From assembly GCF_017305915.1 (NCBI RefSeq), contig NZ_JAFKJN010000008.1:186001-250000 (forward strand): a DNA stretch of 64,000 nucleotides. The letters are read 5' to 3'. The notes under the pieces were generated by a model that was not told the DNA's origin, ran no database searches, and saw only the letters and a program-made list of their open reading frames with translations. Below, piece after piece: positions 52,151 through 60,712 of the stretch. The number at the start of each line of letters is the position of its first letter. Positions within the stretch are counted from its first letter, which is position 1. Source of the stretch: Reyranella sp. (lineage in GTDB: Bacteria; Pseudomonadota; Alphaproteobacteria; Reyranellales; Reyranellaceae). The translations under genes were made by a program, and so were the position numbers.

Positions 52151-53004
52151 TGGAGGAAGTCCTCGATCGCGGCGACTGCGGCGGCAGGCTGCTCTTCCAT
52201 CAGCCAGTGGCCGGAGCCGGCGATCACGTGGGCGGCGACGTCGCTTGCGACGAAGCGCATGACCTCGGCCTGCATGGTGCCGAACGAGTTGTCGCCGCCG
52301 ACCGCCAGGATGGGCATGGCGAGCTTGGGCCCCTGCGCGAAGGCCTTGTTGTCGGCGGCATCCTGGCCAAAAGCCGCGAACTGCTCGAAGGCGCAGTGCA
52401 TGTTGCCCGGCCGGGCGTAGAGCCGGGCATAGTGATCGCGCGTCGCCTCGTCGATCGCCGCGGGATTGGCCGACAGCTCGTTGTAGAAGCGGTCGAGATA
52501 GATGCGCTCGCGGCCGGCGACCAGCCGCTCCATGTCGGGGCCGCGGAAATTGAAGTGCCACAGCATCGGGCTCTTCAGCAGCTCGTCCCACGGGCCGATG
52601 CCGGGCAGCGGCGCATCCATCGCCACCCAGCGCGTCACCCGCGCCGGGAACTGGGCGGCGAAGGCGTAGCCCACCATGTTGCCGATGTCGTGCGTGACCA
52701 GGGCCACCGCATCGATCTTCAGCGCATCGAGCACGCCCGCGATATCGCGCGCCTGGGTCTTCTTGTCGTAGCCGCCGGCCGGCTGGGAGGAGAGGCCCAT
52801 GCCGCGCAGGTCGGGCGCGATCACGGTGTGCGTGGGCGCCAGCGCCGCCGCGACCGGCGCCCACATGTCGCCGGTGTCGGCGAAGCCGTGCAGCAGCACG
52901 ACCGGGCCTCCGTGGCTGGCAGGCCCGCCGATCCGCGTGTGGATGGCGACGCCGTTGGCCTTGATCTCCTCGATGCGGAAGCCGGCGGGGAACGGCTGGA
53001 TCAC
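52147..53004 (-). CDS. Alpha/beta hydrolase (epoxide hydrolase/haloalkane dehalogenase-like)
   Basis: A 285-aa hydrolase. The oxyanion HGFADTGDMW follows VVLLHG, and the nucleophile elbow reads THDIGNMVGY with Asp in place of Ser, as in epoxide hydrolases and dehalogenases, which form an alkyl-enzyme ester. DRFYNELSANPAAIDEATR is in the cap region and GSGHWLMEEQP carries the catalytic His. The start is GTG 53004, overlapping the DUF72 stop by 4 nt. The substrate is unknown. Confidence 0.86.
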   Translation of the reverse strand: MIQPFPAGFRIEEIKANGVAIHTRIGGPASHGGPVVLLHGFADTGDMWAPVAAALAPTHTVIAPDLRGMGLSSQPAGGYDKKTQARDIAGVLDALKIDAVALVTHDIGNMVGYAFAAQFPARVTRWVAMDAPLPGIGPWDELLKSPMLWHFNFRGPDMERLVAGRERIYLDRFYNELSANPAAIDEATRDHYARLYARPGNMHCAFEQFAAFGQDAADNKAFAQGPKLAMPILAVGGDNSFGTMQAEVMRFVASDVAAHVIAGSGHWLMEEQPAAAVAAIEDFLQ

Positions 53005-53741
53005 GACAGCCGCTCGATCAATGCCTGCGCCGCCGCGGGATTGCGCACCTTTGCACCGGATATGAAGTAGATGAAGACGTCGCCCTTCTTGGTCCAGGCC
53101 TTGGCCTTCTTCGCCCACTTGTCGAGATCGGCCGGCTTGTAGCCGGTCTTCACCTTGTCCTCGGCGCTCATCAGCCGGGCGTAGGTGAAGTCGGCGGTCG
53201 GCTCGTCGATCTCGGGGAAGTCGGGATCGTGGGCGAAGATGATCGCGACATTGTGTTTGCGGCAGAGATCGTAGAAGCGCTCGTCCTTGAAGGTGTCGTT
53301 GCGCACCTCCAGCGCGTGGCGCAGCGGCAGCTTGCCGGCCTGCGTGGGCAGCAGCTTCAGGAAGGCTGCGATGTCCTCGACGTCGAATTTCTTGGTGCCC
53401 ATGAACTGCCAGTTGATCGGTCCCAGCCGGTCGCCCAGCTCGACCAACCCCTGGTTCACGAACCGCTCGACCGATTCCTTGGCCTCGGCCAGCACGCGGC
53501 GGTTGGTGCAGAAGCGCGAGGCCTTCATGGAGAACACGAAGCCGTCCGGCGTCTCGCTCTTCCACTTGGCCCAGCTCGCCGGCTTGAAGCTCGAATAATA
53601 CGTGCCGTTGATTTCAATCGATGTGAGCTTGCGGCTGGCGTACTCGAGCTCGCGCTTCTGGGTGAGATTGTCCGGATAGAAGACGCCACGCCATGGCTCG
53701 AACGTCCAGCCGCCGATGCCGACATAGGTTTTGCCTGCCAT
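53001..53741 (-). CDS. DUF72-family protein (YecE-like)
   Basis: A 246-aa TIM-barrel-like protein. VGIGGWTFEPWRGVFYP near the start and IEINGTYYSSFKPASWAKW near 42-60 are DUF72 hallmarks, with later LEVRNDTF and VFIYFISGAKVRNP. The family is widespread and its reaction is not firmly established. The start ATG 53741 lacks a strong ribosome binding site. It leads a three-gene operon with an alpha/beta hydrolase and a cyclase. Confidence 0.9.
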   Translation of the reverse strand: MAGKTYVGIGGWTFEPWRGVFYPDNLTQKRELEYASRKLTSIEINGTYYSSFKPASWAKWKSETPDGFVFSMKASRFCTNRRVLAEAKESVERFVNQGLVELGDRLGPINWQFMGTKKFDVEDIAAFLKLLPTQAGKLPLRHALEVRNDTFKDERFYDLCRKHNVAIIFAHDPDFPEIDEPTADFTYARLMSAEDKVKTGYKPADLDKWAKKAKAWTKKGDVFIYFISGAKVRNPAAAQALIERLS

Positions 53742-53807
53742 ACTGCGCTCCCAAGTGGCCCTGGATGTGTATACTGCCGCGCAACGATACGAAACGGTGA
53801 GAACAGG

Positions 53808-54971
53808 GTGGGAGTGGTTCGTCTGATTGCGGCGATGGCGTTGCTTGCCGGTGCGCCGGCCTGGGCGCAGCAGCCCGGCGGCGGGCCGCCGGCCGTCGGC
53901 GTGGTCGCGGCCACGCGCCAGCCGATCACCCAATCGAGCGAGTATATCGGCCGCATCCAGTCGACCAACCGGGTCAACCTGGTGGCGCGCGTCGCCGCAT
54001 ACCTCGATGAGGTGCTGTTCACCGAGGGCACCGAGGTCAGGCGGAACCAGCTCCTGTACCGGCTGGAGCAGGCGCCGTTTCGCGCCGACGTCCAGGCCAA
54101 GGAGGCCGCCGTCCAGCAGTTCAAGGCGCAACTGCAGAACGCCGAGATCGTGCTCGCCCGCGGGCTGCAGCTCCTGAAGACGCCGGCCGGCCAGCAGGCC
54201 CAGGTCGATCTCGCGACGGCCAACCAGCAGGCGCTGAAGGCGCAGGTGCTGGCGGCCGAGGCGCAGCTCGACCAGTCGCGCATCAACCTCGACTACACCG
54301 AGATACGCGCCCCGATCGACGGCAAGATCGGCCGCACCGCCATCACCGCCGGCAACTACGTCAATCCGGGCAGCGGCACCTTGGTGTCGATCGTCAGCCA
54401 GGACCCGATGTACGTCATCTTTCCGGTGCCGACGCGGACGGTGATCGAGCTGCAGCAGAAGAGCGGCGGCAAGGTCGAGGCGCAAGTGATCCGCGTGCGC
54501 CTGCCCGACGGCAGCCTCTATGACCTGGCCGGCCGGCTCGACTTCATCGACAATTCGGTGACCGGCAACACCGACACCATGATCCTGCGCGGCGTCGTGC
54601 CGAATCCCAAGCGGCGGCTGATCGACGGTGAGCTGGTGATGGCGATCCTGCAGGACGTCAACCCGACCGAGGCGATCGCCGTGCCGCGCGCATCGGTGCT
54701 GGCCGACCAGGAGGGCGATTACGTCTTCGTCGTGTCCAAGGACAACAAGGCCGAGAAGCGGCGGGTCAAGCTCGGCCAGTCGACGCCGGTGCTGGCCTCG
54801 ATCGTCAATGGCCTGACCGACGGCGAGACCGTGGTGGTCGACGGCATCCAGCGTGTGCGCCCGGGCCAGGTCGTGTCGCCGGGGCCGGCCGCGCCGCAGA
54901 TCCAGCCGCCGGCCGGCGCATCGGTCGGCGCCCCGTCCGGCTCCGGCCCCTCCAACTCCGGCAGGCCGTGA
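53808..54971 (+). CDS. RND efflux periplasmic adaptor (AcrA-like)
   Basis: A roughly 387-aa membrane fusion protein. A signal sequence [20 protein letters not shown] is followed by the lipoyl half-motifs [20 protein letters not shown] and [22 protein letters not shown] around a helical hairpin, then the beta-barrel. GTG 53808 is chosen over GTG 53814 because GGTGAGA lies 5 nt upstream, but both are plausible. It overlaps the permease gene by 4 nt. The Pro/Ser/Gly-rich tail is variable in this family. Confidence 0.9.
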   Translation: MGVVRLIAAMALLAGAPAWAQQPGGGPPAVGVVAATRQPITQSSEYIGRIQSTNRVNLVARVAAYLDEVLFTEGTEVRRNQLLYRLEQAPFRADVQAKEAAVQQFKAQLQNAEIVLARGLQLLKTPAGQQAQVDLATANQQALKAQVLAAEAQLDQSRINLDYTEIRAPIDGKIGRTAITAGNYVNPGSGTLVSIVSQDPMYVIFPVPTRTVIELQQKSGGKVEAQVIRVRLPDGSLYDLAGRLDFIDNSVTGNTDTMILRGVVPNPKRRLIDGELVMAILQDVNPTEAIAVPRASVLADQEGDYVFVVSKDNKAEKRRVKLGQSTPVLASIVNGLTDGETVVVDGIQRVRPGQVVSPGPAAPQIQPPAGASVGAPSGSGPSNSGRP

Positions 54972-57900
54972 TCTCCGCCGCCTTCATCCGGCGGCCACGG
55001 CTCGCGGTCGTCATCGCCATCGTGATCACGCTGGCCGGCGCGATCTCGATGCTGCGCATCCCGGTGGCGCAGTTCCCCGACATCGTGCCGCCGCGCGTGC
55101 AGGTCACCGCCAGCTATCCCGGCGCGTCGGCCGCCGTGGTCGAAGCCGCGATCGCCCAGCCGCTCGAGGCGCAGATCGTCGGCGTCGACAAGATGATCTA
55201 CATGAAGTCGACCAGCGGCAACGACGGCAGCTACAACCTCACCGTCTCGTTCGCGGTCGGCACCAATCCCGACACCGCCACGGTCAACGTCAACAACCGC
55301 GTGCAGACGGCGATCCCGCAATTGCCGCAGGCGGTGCAGCTGCAGGGCCTGACGGTGATCAAGCGCTCGGCGGCGATCCTGCAATTCATGAATCTCTACA
55401 GCGAGACCGGCAAGCTCTCGCCCGTCTACATCACCAGCTACGCCACCATCAACGTGCTCGACGAGCTGGCGCGCACGCCGGGCGTCGGCCAGGCGCTGCT
55501 GTTCGGCAAGCTCAATTACTCGATGCGCATCTGGTTCGACACCCAGCGGCTGACCAGCCTCAACCTCGCGCCGTCCGACGTGGTGCAGGCGATCCAGGCG
55601 CAGAACGTGCAGGCGCCGGTCGGCCGCATCGGCGCGCGGCCGGTCGCCGACGACCAGCAGTTCCAGCTCAACGTCCAGACCCAGGGCACGCTGACCACGC
55701 CCGACCAGTTCCGCAACATCGTGCTGCGTGCCAACCAGGACGGCTCGGTGCTGCGCATCGGCGACGTCGCGCGGGTCGAGATGGGCGCCCAGAACTCCGA
55801 CACCGAGACGCGGATCAACGGCCAGCCCTCGGTCGGCGTGGCGCTCTACCTCGCGCCCGACGCCAATGCCGTGGCGACCGCGGGCGCCGTCAACAAGGTG
55901 CTCGAGCGGCTCTCGGCCCGCTTCCCCGAGGATCTCAGGGCGCGCGTGGTCTACGATTCGACCGTCTTCGTCAACGACACCATCAAGGAAGTGCTGGTCA
56001 CGGTCGGCGAGGCCTTCATCCTGGTCGTGATCGTGGTGTTCCTGTTCCTGGGCAGCATCCGCGCCACCATCATCCCGGCGGTCGCGGTGCCGGTCAGCCT
56101 GATCGGCACCTTCGCCTTCCTGCTGATGATGGGCTACTCGGCCAACACCGTGTCGCTGCTCGCCCTGGTGCTGGCGATCGGCATCGTGGTCGACGACGCC
56201 ATCGTGGTGGTCGAGAACGTCGAGCGCGTGATGCAGGAGAACCCTGCGATGGAGCCGCACGAGGCGACCAACGAGGCGATGCGCCAGATCACCGGACCGA
56301 TCGTCGCGATCAGCCTGGTGCTGCTCTCGGTGTTCGTGCCGGTGGCGTTCATTCCCGGCATCTCGGGCCAGCTGTTCCGCCAGTTCGCGGTGACGATCAG
56401 CGTCGCCATGCTGATCTCGGCGATCGTGGCGCTGACGCTGTCGCCGGCGCTGTGCGCCATCTTCCTGCGCCACGAGATCCCGACGCGCGGGCCGATCTAC
56501 CACGTGCTGCGCGCGATCAACGTGGTGCGCGACGGCTATGCCCGGTTGGTCCAGCGGCTGATCCGCGTGTCCTTCATTTCGATCCCGCTGGTGGCGCTGA
56601 TCGGCGGCGGCATCTTCGGGCTGGCGCGCATCACGCCGACCTCATTCCTGCCGGAGGAGGACCAGGGCGCCTTCTTCCTCAACATCCAACTGCCGCCCGG
56701 CGCGTCGGTGGCGCGCACCAGCGAGACGGTCCGCCAGGCCGAGGCGATGCTCAAGAGCATGCCGCAGGTGCAGGACGTGTTCACGGTGATCGGCTTCTCG
56801 CTGCTCGACGGCGCCAACTCGTCCAACGCCGCCTTCGCCGTCGCCAAGCTGAGGCCGTTCGAGGACCGCCGCGCCGCAGCCGATTCGGCGCAGGCGCTGA
56901 TCCGGCGCACCTTCGCGGAGAGCATGCAGATCCGCACCGCCACCGTCGTCGCCTTCAACCTGCCGCCGATCATCGGCCTGTCGACCAGCGGCGGCTTCGA
57001 GTACCAGCTCGAGGCGCTGGAGGGCCAGGACCCGGTGCAGCTCGGCGCGGTCATGCAGGGCGTGGTCGCGGCGGCCAACCAGGATCCACGGCTCAGCCGC
57101 GTCTTCTCGACCTTCACCGCGACCACGCCGTCGATCTACCTCGATATCGACCGCGACAAGGCGCAGGCGCTGGGCCTGTCGATGAGCGACGTCTTCACGG
57201 CGCTGCAGTCGACCTTGGGCGGCCTGTTCGTCAACAACTTCAACCTCTACGGCCGCACCTGGCAGGTCAACATCCAGGGCGAGGCCCAGGACCGCCGCAA
57301 CATCGAGAATATCTGGCAGATCCAGATACGCAACCGGCGGGGCGAGATGGTGCCGGTCCGCTCGATCGCCGAGCTGCGCTTCGTGCTCGGGCCGCAGGTC
57401 ATCACCCGCTACAACAACTACCGCTCGATCACCATCAACGGCGCGCCGGCGCCCGGCGGCTCGTCGGGCGACGCGCTGGTCGCGATGAAAGAGGTGTCGG
57501 ACAAGACGCTGCCGCAGGGCTACGCCTTCGAATGGACCGGCACCGCCTACCAGGAATACGAGGCGGCCGGGCAGACCGGGCCGATCCTCGCGCTGGCGGT
57601 GATCTTCGCCTACCTGTTCCTGGTGGCGCTGTACGAGAGCTGGGTGATCCCGCTGCCGGTGCTGCTCTCGGTGTCGATCGGCGTGCTCGGCGCCTATGGC
57701 GGCATCATCATCGCCGGGCTGACGGTCGATCTCTATGCCCAGATCGGCCTGGTGGTGCTGATCGCGCTCGCCGCCAAGAACGGCATCCTGATCGTCGAGT
57801 TCGCCAAGGAGCAGCGCGAGAAGGGGCTCGAGCTGTACCACGCCGCCACCTTGGGCGCGCGCATGCGGTTCCGCTCGGTGATGATGACCTCGTTCGCCTT

Positions 57901-58126
57901 CATCCTCGGCCTGGTGCCGCTGGTGTGGGCGCATGGCGCGGCGCAGATCAGCCGGCGCGACATCGGCACCTCGGTGTTCGCCGGCATGCTGGTCGCCAGC
58001 ACCATCGGCATCTTCCTCATCCCGATGCTCTACGTCGTCTTCCAGCGCCTGCGCGAATGGAAGCCGGGCCGCGCCAAGCATCGCGAGGTCGCGGGCCACT
58101 TCCCGAAGTCGCACCGCCAGCGCTAG
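54968..58126 (+). CDS. RND-family multidrug efflux permease (HAE1, AcrB-like)
   Basis: A 1052-aa proton/drug antiporter. [14 protein letters not shown] opens TM1, Asp409/Asp410 in [15 protein letters not shown] relay protons and the second half contains [20 protein letters not shown] and [20 protein letters not shown]. It resembles AcrB/MexB more than the single-permease pump at 5766. Start GTG 54968 overlaps the adaptor. Its TAG stop (58124-58126) is the first codon-sized piece of the 125-bp palindromic element. No outer-membrane factor gene follows. Confidence 0.94.
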   Translation: MISAAFIRRPRLAVVIAIVITLAGAISMLRIPVAQFPDIVPPRVQVTASYPGASAAVVEAAIAQPLEAQIVGVDKMIYMKSTSGNDGSYNLTVSFAVGTNPDTATVNVNNRVQTAIPQLPQAVQLQGLTVIKRSAAILQFMNLYSETGKLSPVYITSYATINVLDELARTPGVGQALLFGKLNYSMRIWFDTQRLTSLNLAPSDVVQAIQAQNVQAPVGRIGARPVADDQQFQLNVQTQGTLTTPDQFRNIVLRANQDGSVLRIGDVARVEMGAQNSDTETRINGQPSVGVALYLAPDANAVATAGAVNKVLERLSARFPEDLRARVVYDSTVFVNDTIKEVLVTVGEAFILVVIVVFLFLGSIRATIIPAVAVPVSLIGTFAFLLMMGYSANTVSLLALVLAIGIVVDDAIVVVENVERVMQENPAMEPHEATNEAMRQITGPIVAISLVLLSVFVPVAFIPGISGQLFRQFAVTISVAMLISAIVALTLSPALCAIFLRHEIPTRGPIYHVLRAINVVRDGYARLVQRLIRVSFISIPLVALIGGGIFGLARITPTSFLPEEDQGAFFLNIQLPPGASVARTSETVRQAEAMLKSMPQVQDVFTVIGFSLLDGANSSNAAFAVAKLRPFEDRRAAADSAQALIRRTFAESMQIRTATVVAFNLPPIIGLSTSGGFEYQLEALEGQDPVQLGAVMQGVVAAANQDPRLSRVFSTFTATTPSIYLDIDRDKAQALGLSMSDVFTALQSTLGGLFVNNFNLYGRTWQVNIQGEAQDRRNIENIWQIQIRNRRGEMVPVRSIAELRFVLGPQVITRYNNYRSITINGAPAPGGSSGDALVAMKEVSDKTLPQGYAFEWTGTAYQEYEAAGQTGPILALAVIFAYLFLVALYESWVIPLPVLLSVSIGVLGAYGGIIIAGLTVDLYAQIGLVVLIALAAKNGILIVEFAKEQREKGLELYHAATLGARMRFRSVMMTSFAFILGLVPLVWAHGAAQISRRDIGTSVFAGMLVASTIGIFLIPMLYVVFQRLREWKPGRAKHREVAGHFPKSHRQR

Positions 58127-58248
58127 AGCGATTTCCGGGCAGATGGAACCGCTTGCGGTTCCATCTGCCCGGAAATGCGCGCACGGGCATTGTTGTTGCA
58201 GCAGGCATATTCCGTTCGGCTGATTCCAGCCGAACGGAATATGCTCTA
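58124..58248. repeat. 125-bp TA-flanked palindromic element, copy 2
   Basis: Identical to copy 1 (48277-48401) except at two positions: CGCTTGCG for CGCTCGCG in the loop of the first hairpin and GGGCATTG for GGGCGTTG in the centre. It begins at the TAG stop codon of the RND permease. TA is present at both ends, as with target duplications left by Tc1/mariner and IS630-type transposases. No transposase gene is seen. Confidence 0.88.
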
Positions 58249-58278
58249 AGGGCCGACGCGCGCCCTCGAGGGATCGAG

Positions 58279-58315
58279 CGCTCCTTTTCTTTTTCTGCCG
58301 AAAAGAAAAAGAGCG
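58279..58315. other. Oligo-T/oligo-A hairpin in a gene-free region
   Basis: CGCTCCTTTTCTTTTT and AAAAGAAAAAGAGCG form an imperfect hairpin around CTGCCG. The rest of the 547-bp interval 58127-58673 holds the two repeat elements described separately and no convincing gene. The T-rich arm on either strand could help terminate transcription, but it lacks a GC-rich stem. Confidence 0.5.
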
Positions 58316-58393
58316 ACCGGCTTGGCCGCAATTATCGGGCATTTGTGCCGGCAAGGGGCCGAGCACCCCGGAAACGACGCCGTCCAGGCCGTC

Positions 58394-58462
58394 ATTATGG
58401 GCAATGGAACCGTGATTTAGGCGCGTCTTTGTTGGCTTTTTCGCGCGGCCATTGCCCATAAT
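58394..58462. repeat. ATTATGGGCAATGG inverted repeat, locus 2
   Basis: ATTATGGGCAATGG (58394-58407) and CCATTGCCCATAAT (58449-58462) are perfect inverted copies with a 41-nt spacer, the same spacer as at 30888-30956. Downstream AATAGGT is followed after 17 nt by TTATCCTG, which is matched in reverse upstream of locus 1 by AATAGGT and CTATCCTG at the same distance. Confidence 0.8.
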
Positions 58463-58586
58463 AGGTCGCCGCTGCGGCCGGCCTTATCCTGTGCGCCCAC
58501 TTTCTGCACAGGAGTCCGCAATGTCAGATCTCGATCCCGTCAGAGCTGCCGAAGGCCTTCGGCCCACCATTTTTCGCGCCGGCAAG

Positions 58587-58631
58587 AAATGGTGAAAATG
58601 GTCGGAAATGGTCGGAAATGGTCGAAAATGG
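58587..58631. repeat. 10-bp-phased AAATGG repeats, locus 2
   Basis: Five AAATGG units begin at 58587, 58596, 58606, 58616 and 58626, giving spacings of 9, 10, 10 and 10 bp; the central units are AAATGGTCGG. Upstream CCATTTTT and the last GAAAATGG form a loose inverted pair. The phasing places each unit on the same face of the helix. Confidence 0.8.
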
Positions 58632-58673
58632 CGCGCCCCCGCGCGGGAGTTTGCGCAGTTTGCGCGGTTTCCG

Positions 58674-60089
58674 CTATCCCTCGAGCAGGCGAGCGGCGCA
58701 GCGGTTGTGGGTGCCGATCACCGGCCGCATGTCCATGGTGACGATCTCGCCGTCGCGCACGATCTGGCGGCCGTGCACGACGGTGTGACGCGCCTGCTGC
58801 GGCGCGCAGAACAGCACCGCCGCCACCGGATCGTGCAGCGCGCCCGCGTAAGCCACGGTGTCGAGGTCGAGCGAGAAGAAGTCGGCGCACTTGCCGGCCT
58901 CGAGCGAGCCGATGTCGCTGCGGCCCAGCACTCGGGCGCCGCCGATGGTGGCGAGCTCGAGCGCCTCGCGGGCGGTCATCCATTCGCCGGCGCGCACCGC
59001 GTGCGACGGCCCCAGGAACATGTACTTGCGCGGGCCCTCGGGCGGCAGCAGGCCGAGCCGCAGGCGCGCCAGCAGCATCGCCTGGCGCGCCTCGGCGATG
59101 ATGTTGGAGGAATCGTTGCTCGCCGAGCCGTCGACGCCCAGCCCGACCTTCACGCCGGCCGCCATGTACTTCTTGACCGGCGCGATGCCCGAGCCCAGCC
59201 GCATGTTGGAGCACGGGCAGTGGGCGGCGCCGCAGCCAGTGCGGGCGAACTTGGCGATCTCCTCGTCGTCGACATGGATGGCGTGGGCGAACCAGACGTC
59301 GTCGCCCAGCCAGCCCAGCGTCTCCATCCAGTCGACCGGGCGCAGCTGGAAGCGCTCCAGGGTGTAGCGCTCCTCGTCCATCGTCTCGCAGAGATGGGTG
59401 TGCAGCTTGACCTTGTAGTGCCGCGCCATCCTGGCCGACTCCTTCAGGAGCTCCGCCGTCACCGAGAAAGGCGAGCAGGGCGCCAGCACGACCTGGGTCA
59501 TCGAGCCGGGCTTGCCGTCGTGGTAGCGCTCGATCACGCGCTGGCTGTCCTTGAGGATGAAGTCCTCGTCCTCGACGCAGTCGTCGGGCGGCAGGCCGCC
59601 CTTGGATTCGCCGAGCGACATCGAGCCGCGGCTGGCATGGAAGCGCACGCCCAAGTCGCGCGCCGCCTCGATTTGGCAGTCGACGTTGTTGCCGTTCTTG
59701 AAGACGTAGGTGTGGTCGAACACCGTGGTGCAGCCCGATTGCGCGAGTTCGGCCAGGCCGATCAGCGTGCTGGCGCGCGAGCCCTCGGCGTCGGTGCGCG
59801 CCCAGGCGCGGTAGAGCGCCTTCAGCCAGGGGAAGAGGTTGTTGTTCTGCGCGCCGGGGAAGTTGCGGGTCAGCGTCTGGTTGAGATGGTGATGGGTGTT
59901 GACGAAGCCCGGCAGCACGATCTGGCCCGTGAGGTCGATCACCGCGTCGGCGGTGGCCGGCAGCTCGGCGGTCGGCCCGACCTGCTTGATGAAGCCGTCC
60001 TCGGCGTAGAGTCCGGCATTGCGCAGCTCGCGCCGCGCGTCGTCCATCGTGACCAGCACGTCGGCGTTCCTGGCCAGCAGTGTCGGCAT
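58674..60089 (-). CDS. 8-oxoguanine deaminase-like amidohydrolase
   Basis: A 471-aa metal-dependent deaminase of the Atz/Trz group. The metal motif HHH is at 66-68 (FVNTHHHLNQTL), with later ligands in KLHTHLCET and VWFAHAIHVDD and an Asp in GLGVDGSASND. SRGSMSLGESKGGLPPD and EDEDFILKDSQRVIERYHDG are features of 8-oxoguanine deaminases. It would convert 8-oxoguanine or a similar purine to a urate-type product. The start ATG 60089 has GGGGGAGAAAA just upstream. It stands alone after a repeat-rich gap. Confidence 0.86.
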   Translation of the reverse strand: MPTLLARNADVLVTMDDARRELRNAGLYAEDGFIKQVGPTAELPATADAVIDLTGQIVLPGFVNTHHHLNQTLTRNFPGAQNNNLFPWLKALYRAWARTDAEGSRASTLIGLAELAQSGCTTVFDHTYVFKNGNNVDCQIEAARDLGVRFHASRGSMSLGESKGGLPPDDCVEDEDFILKDSQRVIERYHDGKPGSMTQVVLAPCSPFSVTAELLKESARMARHYKVKLHTHLCETMDEERYTLERFQLRPVDWMETLGWLGDDVWFAHAIHVDDEEIAKFARTGCGAAHCPCSNMRLGSGIAPVKKYMAAGVKVGLGVDGSASNDSSNIIAEARQAMLLARLRLGLLPPEGPRKYMFLGPSHAVRAGEWMTAREALELATIGGARVLGRSDIGSLEAGKCADFFSLDLDTVAYAGALHDPVAAVLFCAPQQARHTVVHGRQIVRDGEIVTMDMRPVIGTHNRCAARLLEG

Positions 60090-60189
60090 TTTTCTCCCCC
60101 TCCCAGAGCGCCGATGATAGCAGCCCGGCCGGGCGATCAGGCCCGAAAACCGCTGGCGCGGCGTCTCCGAACCGCCATAGTCGGCGGCC

Positions 60190-60591
60190 GTGAGCGTGCT
60201 GATCAACATCGACGTGCCCGATGCCGAGACCGGTACGCGCTTCTACACCGAGGCGTTCGGCCTCGAGGCCGGCCGCCGCTTCGGCAAGGATTTCGTCGAG
60301 CTGCTGGGCTGGGAATCGCCGGTCTACCTGCTCGCCAAGCCCGCCGGCACGGTCGGCGCCGGTGGCGACCTGCGGCGCTACGAGCGGCACTGGACGCCGT
60401 GCCATCTCGACGTCGTGGTCGACGACGTCGACGCCGCCGTCGAGCGCGCGGTCCGCGCCGGCGCCAAGCTCGAAGCGCCGGCCAAGGACGCGCCCTACGG
60501 CCGCATCGCCATGCTGGCCGATCCGTTCGGTCACGGCTTCTGCCTGCTGCAGCTCGGCGCGAAGGGCTACGACGCGCTGCTTGGCCTGTGA
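60190..60591 (+). CDS. VOC-family protein
   Basis: A 133-aa glyoxalase-fold protein with two beta-alpha-beta modules. INIDVPDAETGTRFYTEAFG opens the first and HLDVVVDDVDAAVERAVRAG the second; DPFGHGFCLLQ at the end carries the expected Gly/His pattern. GTG 60190 is the best available start; no strong ribosome binding site is visible. It is divergent from the deaminase gene by 100 bp. No operon partner and no predicted substrate. Confidence 0.84.
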   Translation: MSVLINIDVPDAETGTRFYTEAFGLEAGRRFGKDFVELLGWESPVYLLAKPAGTVGAGGDLRRYERHWTPCHLDVVVDDVDAAVERAVRAGAKLEAPAKDAPYGRIAMLADPFGHGFCLLQLGAKGYDALLGL

Positions 60592-60712
60592 CAGCGGCGT
60601 CATCCTGGCAAGCCGCCGTCCTGCTGTTGATGGCGCTTCGATGGACCGCGTAGGATATGCGCTGCGTAGCATCTCTGTCGCGTGTCGTTGGGCAATTCGA
60701 GTGGACACATTT

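Noticed and set aside
58587..58631. Phased AAATGG units as a CRISPR array or iteron set.
   Set aside because: Units are too short and have no spacers for CRISPR, and no cas or replication initiator gene is present. They are kept as an unexplained repeat.
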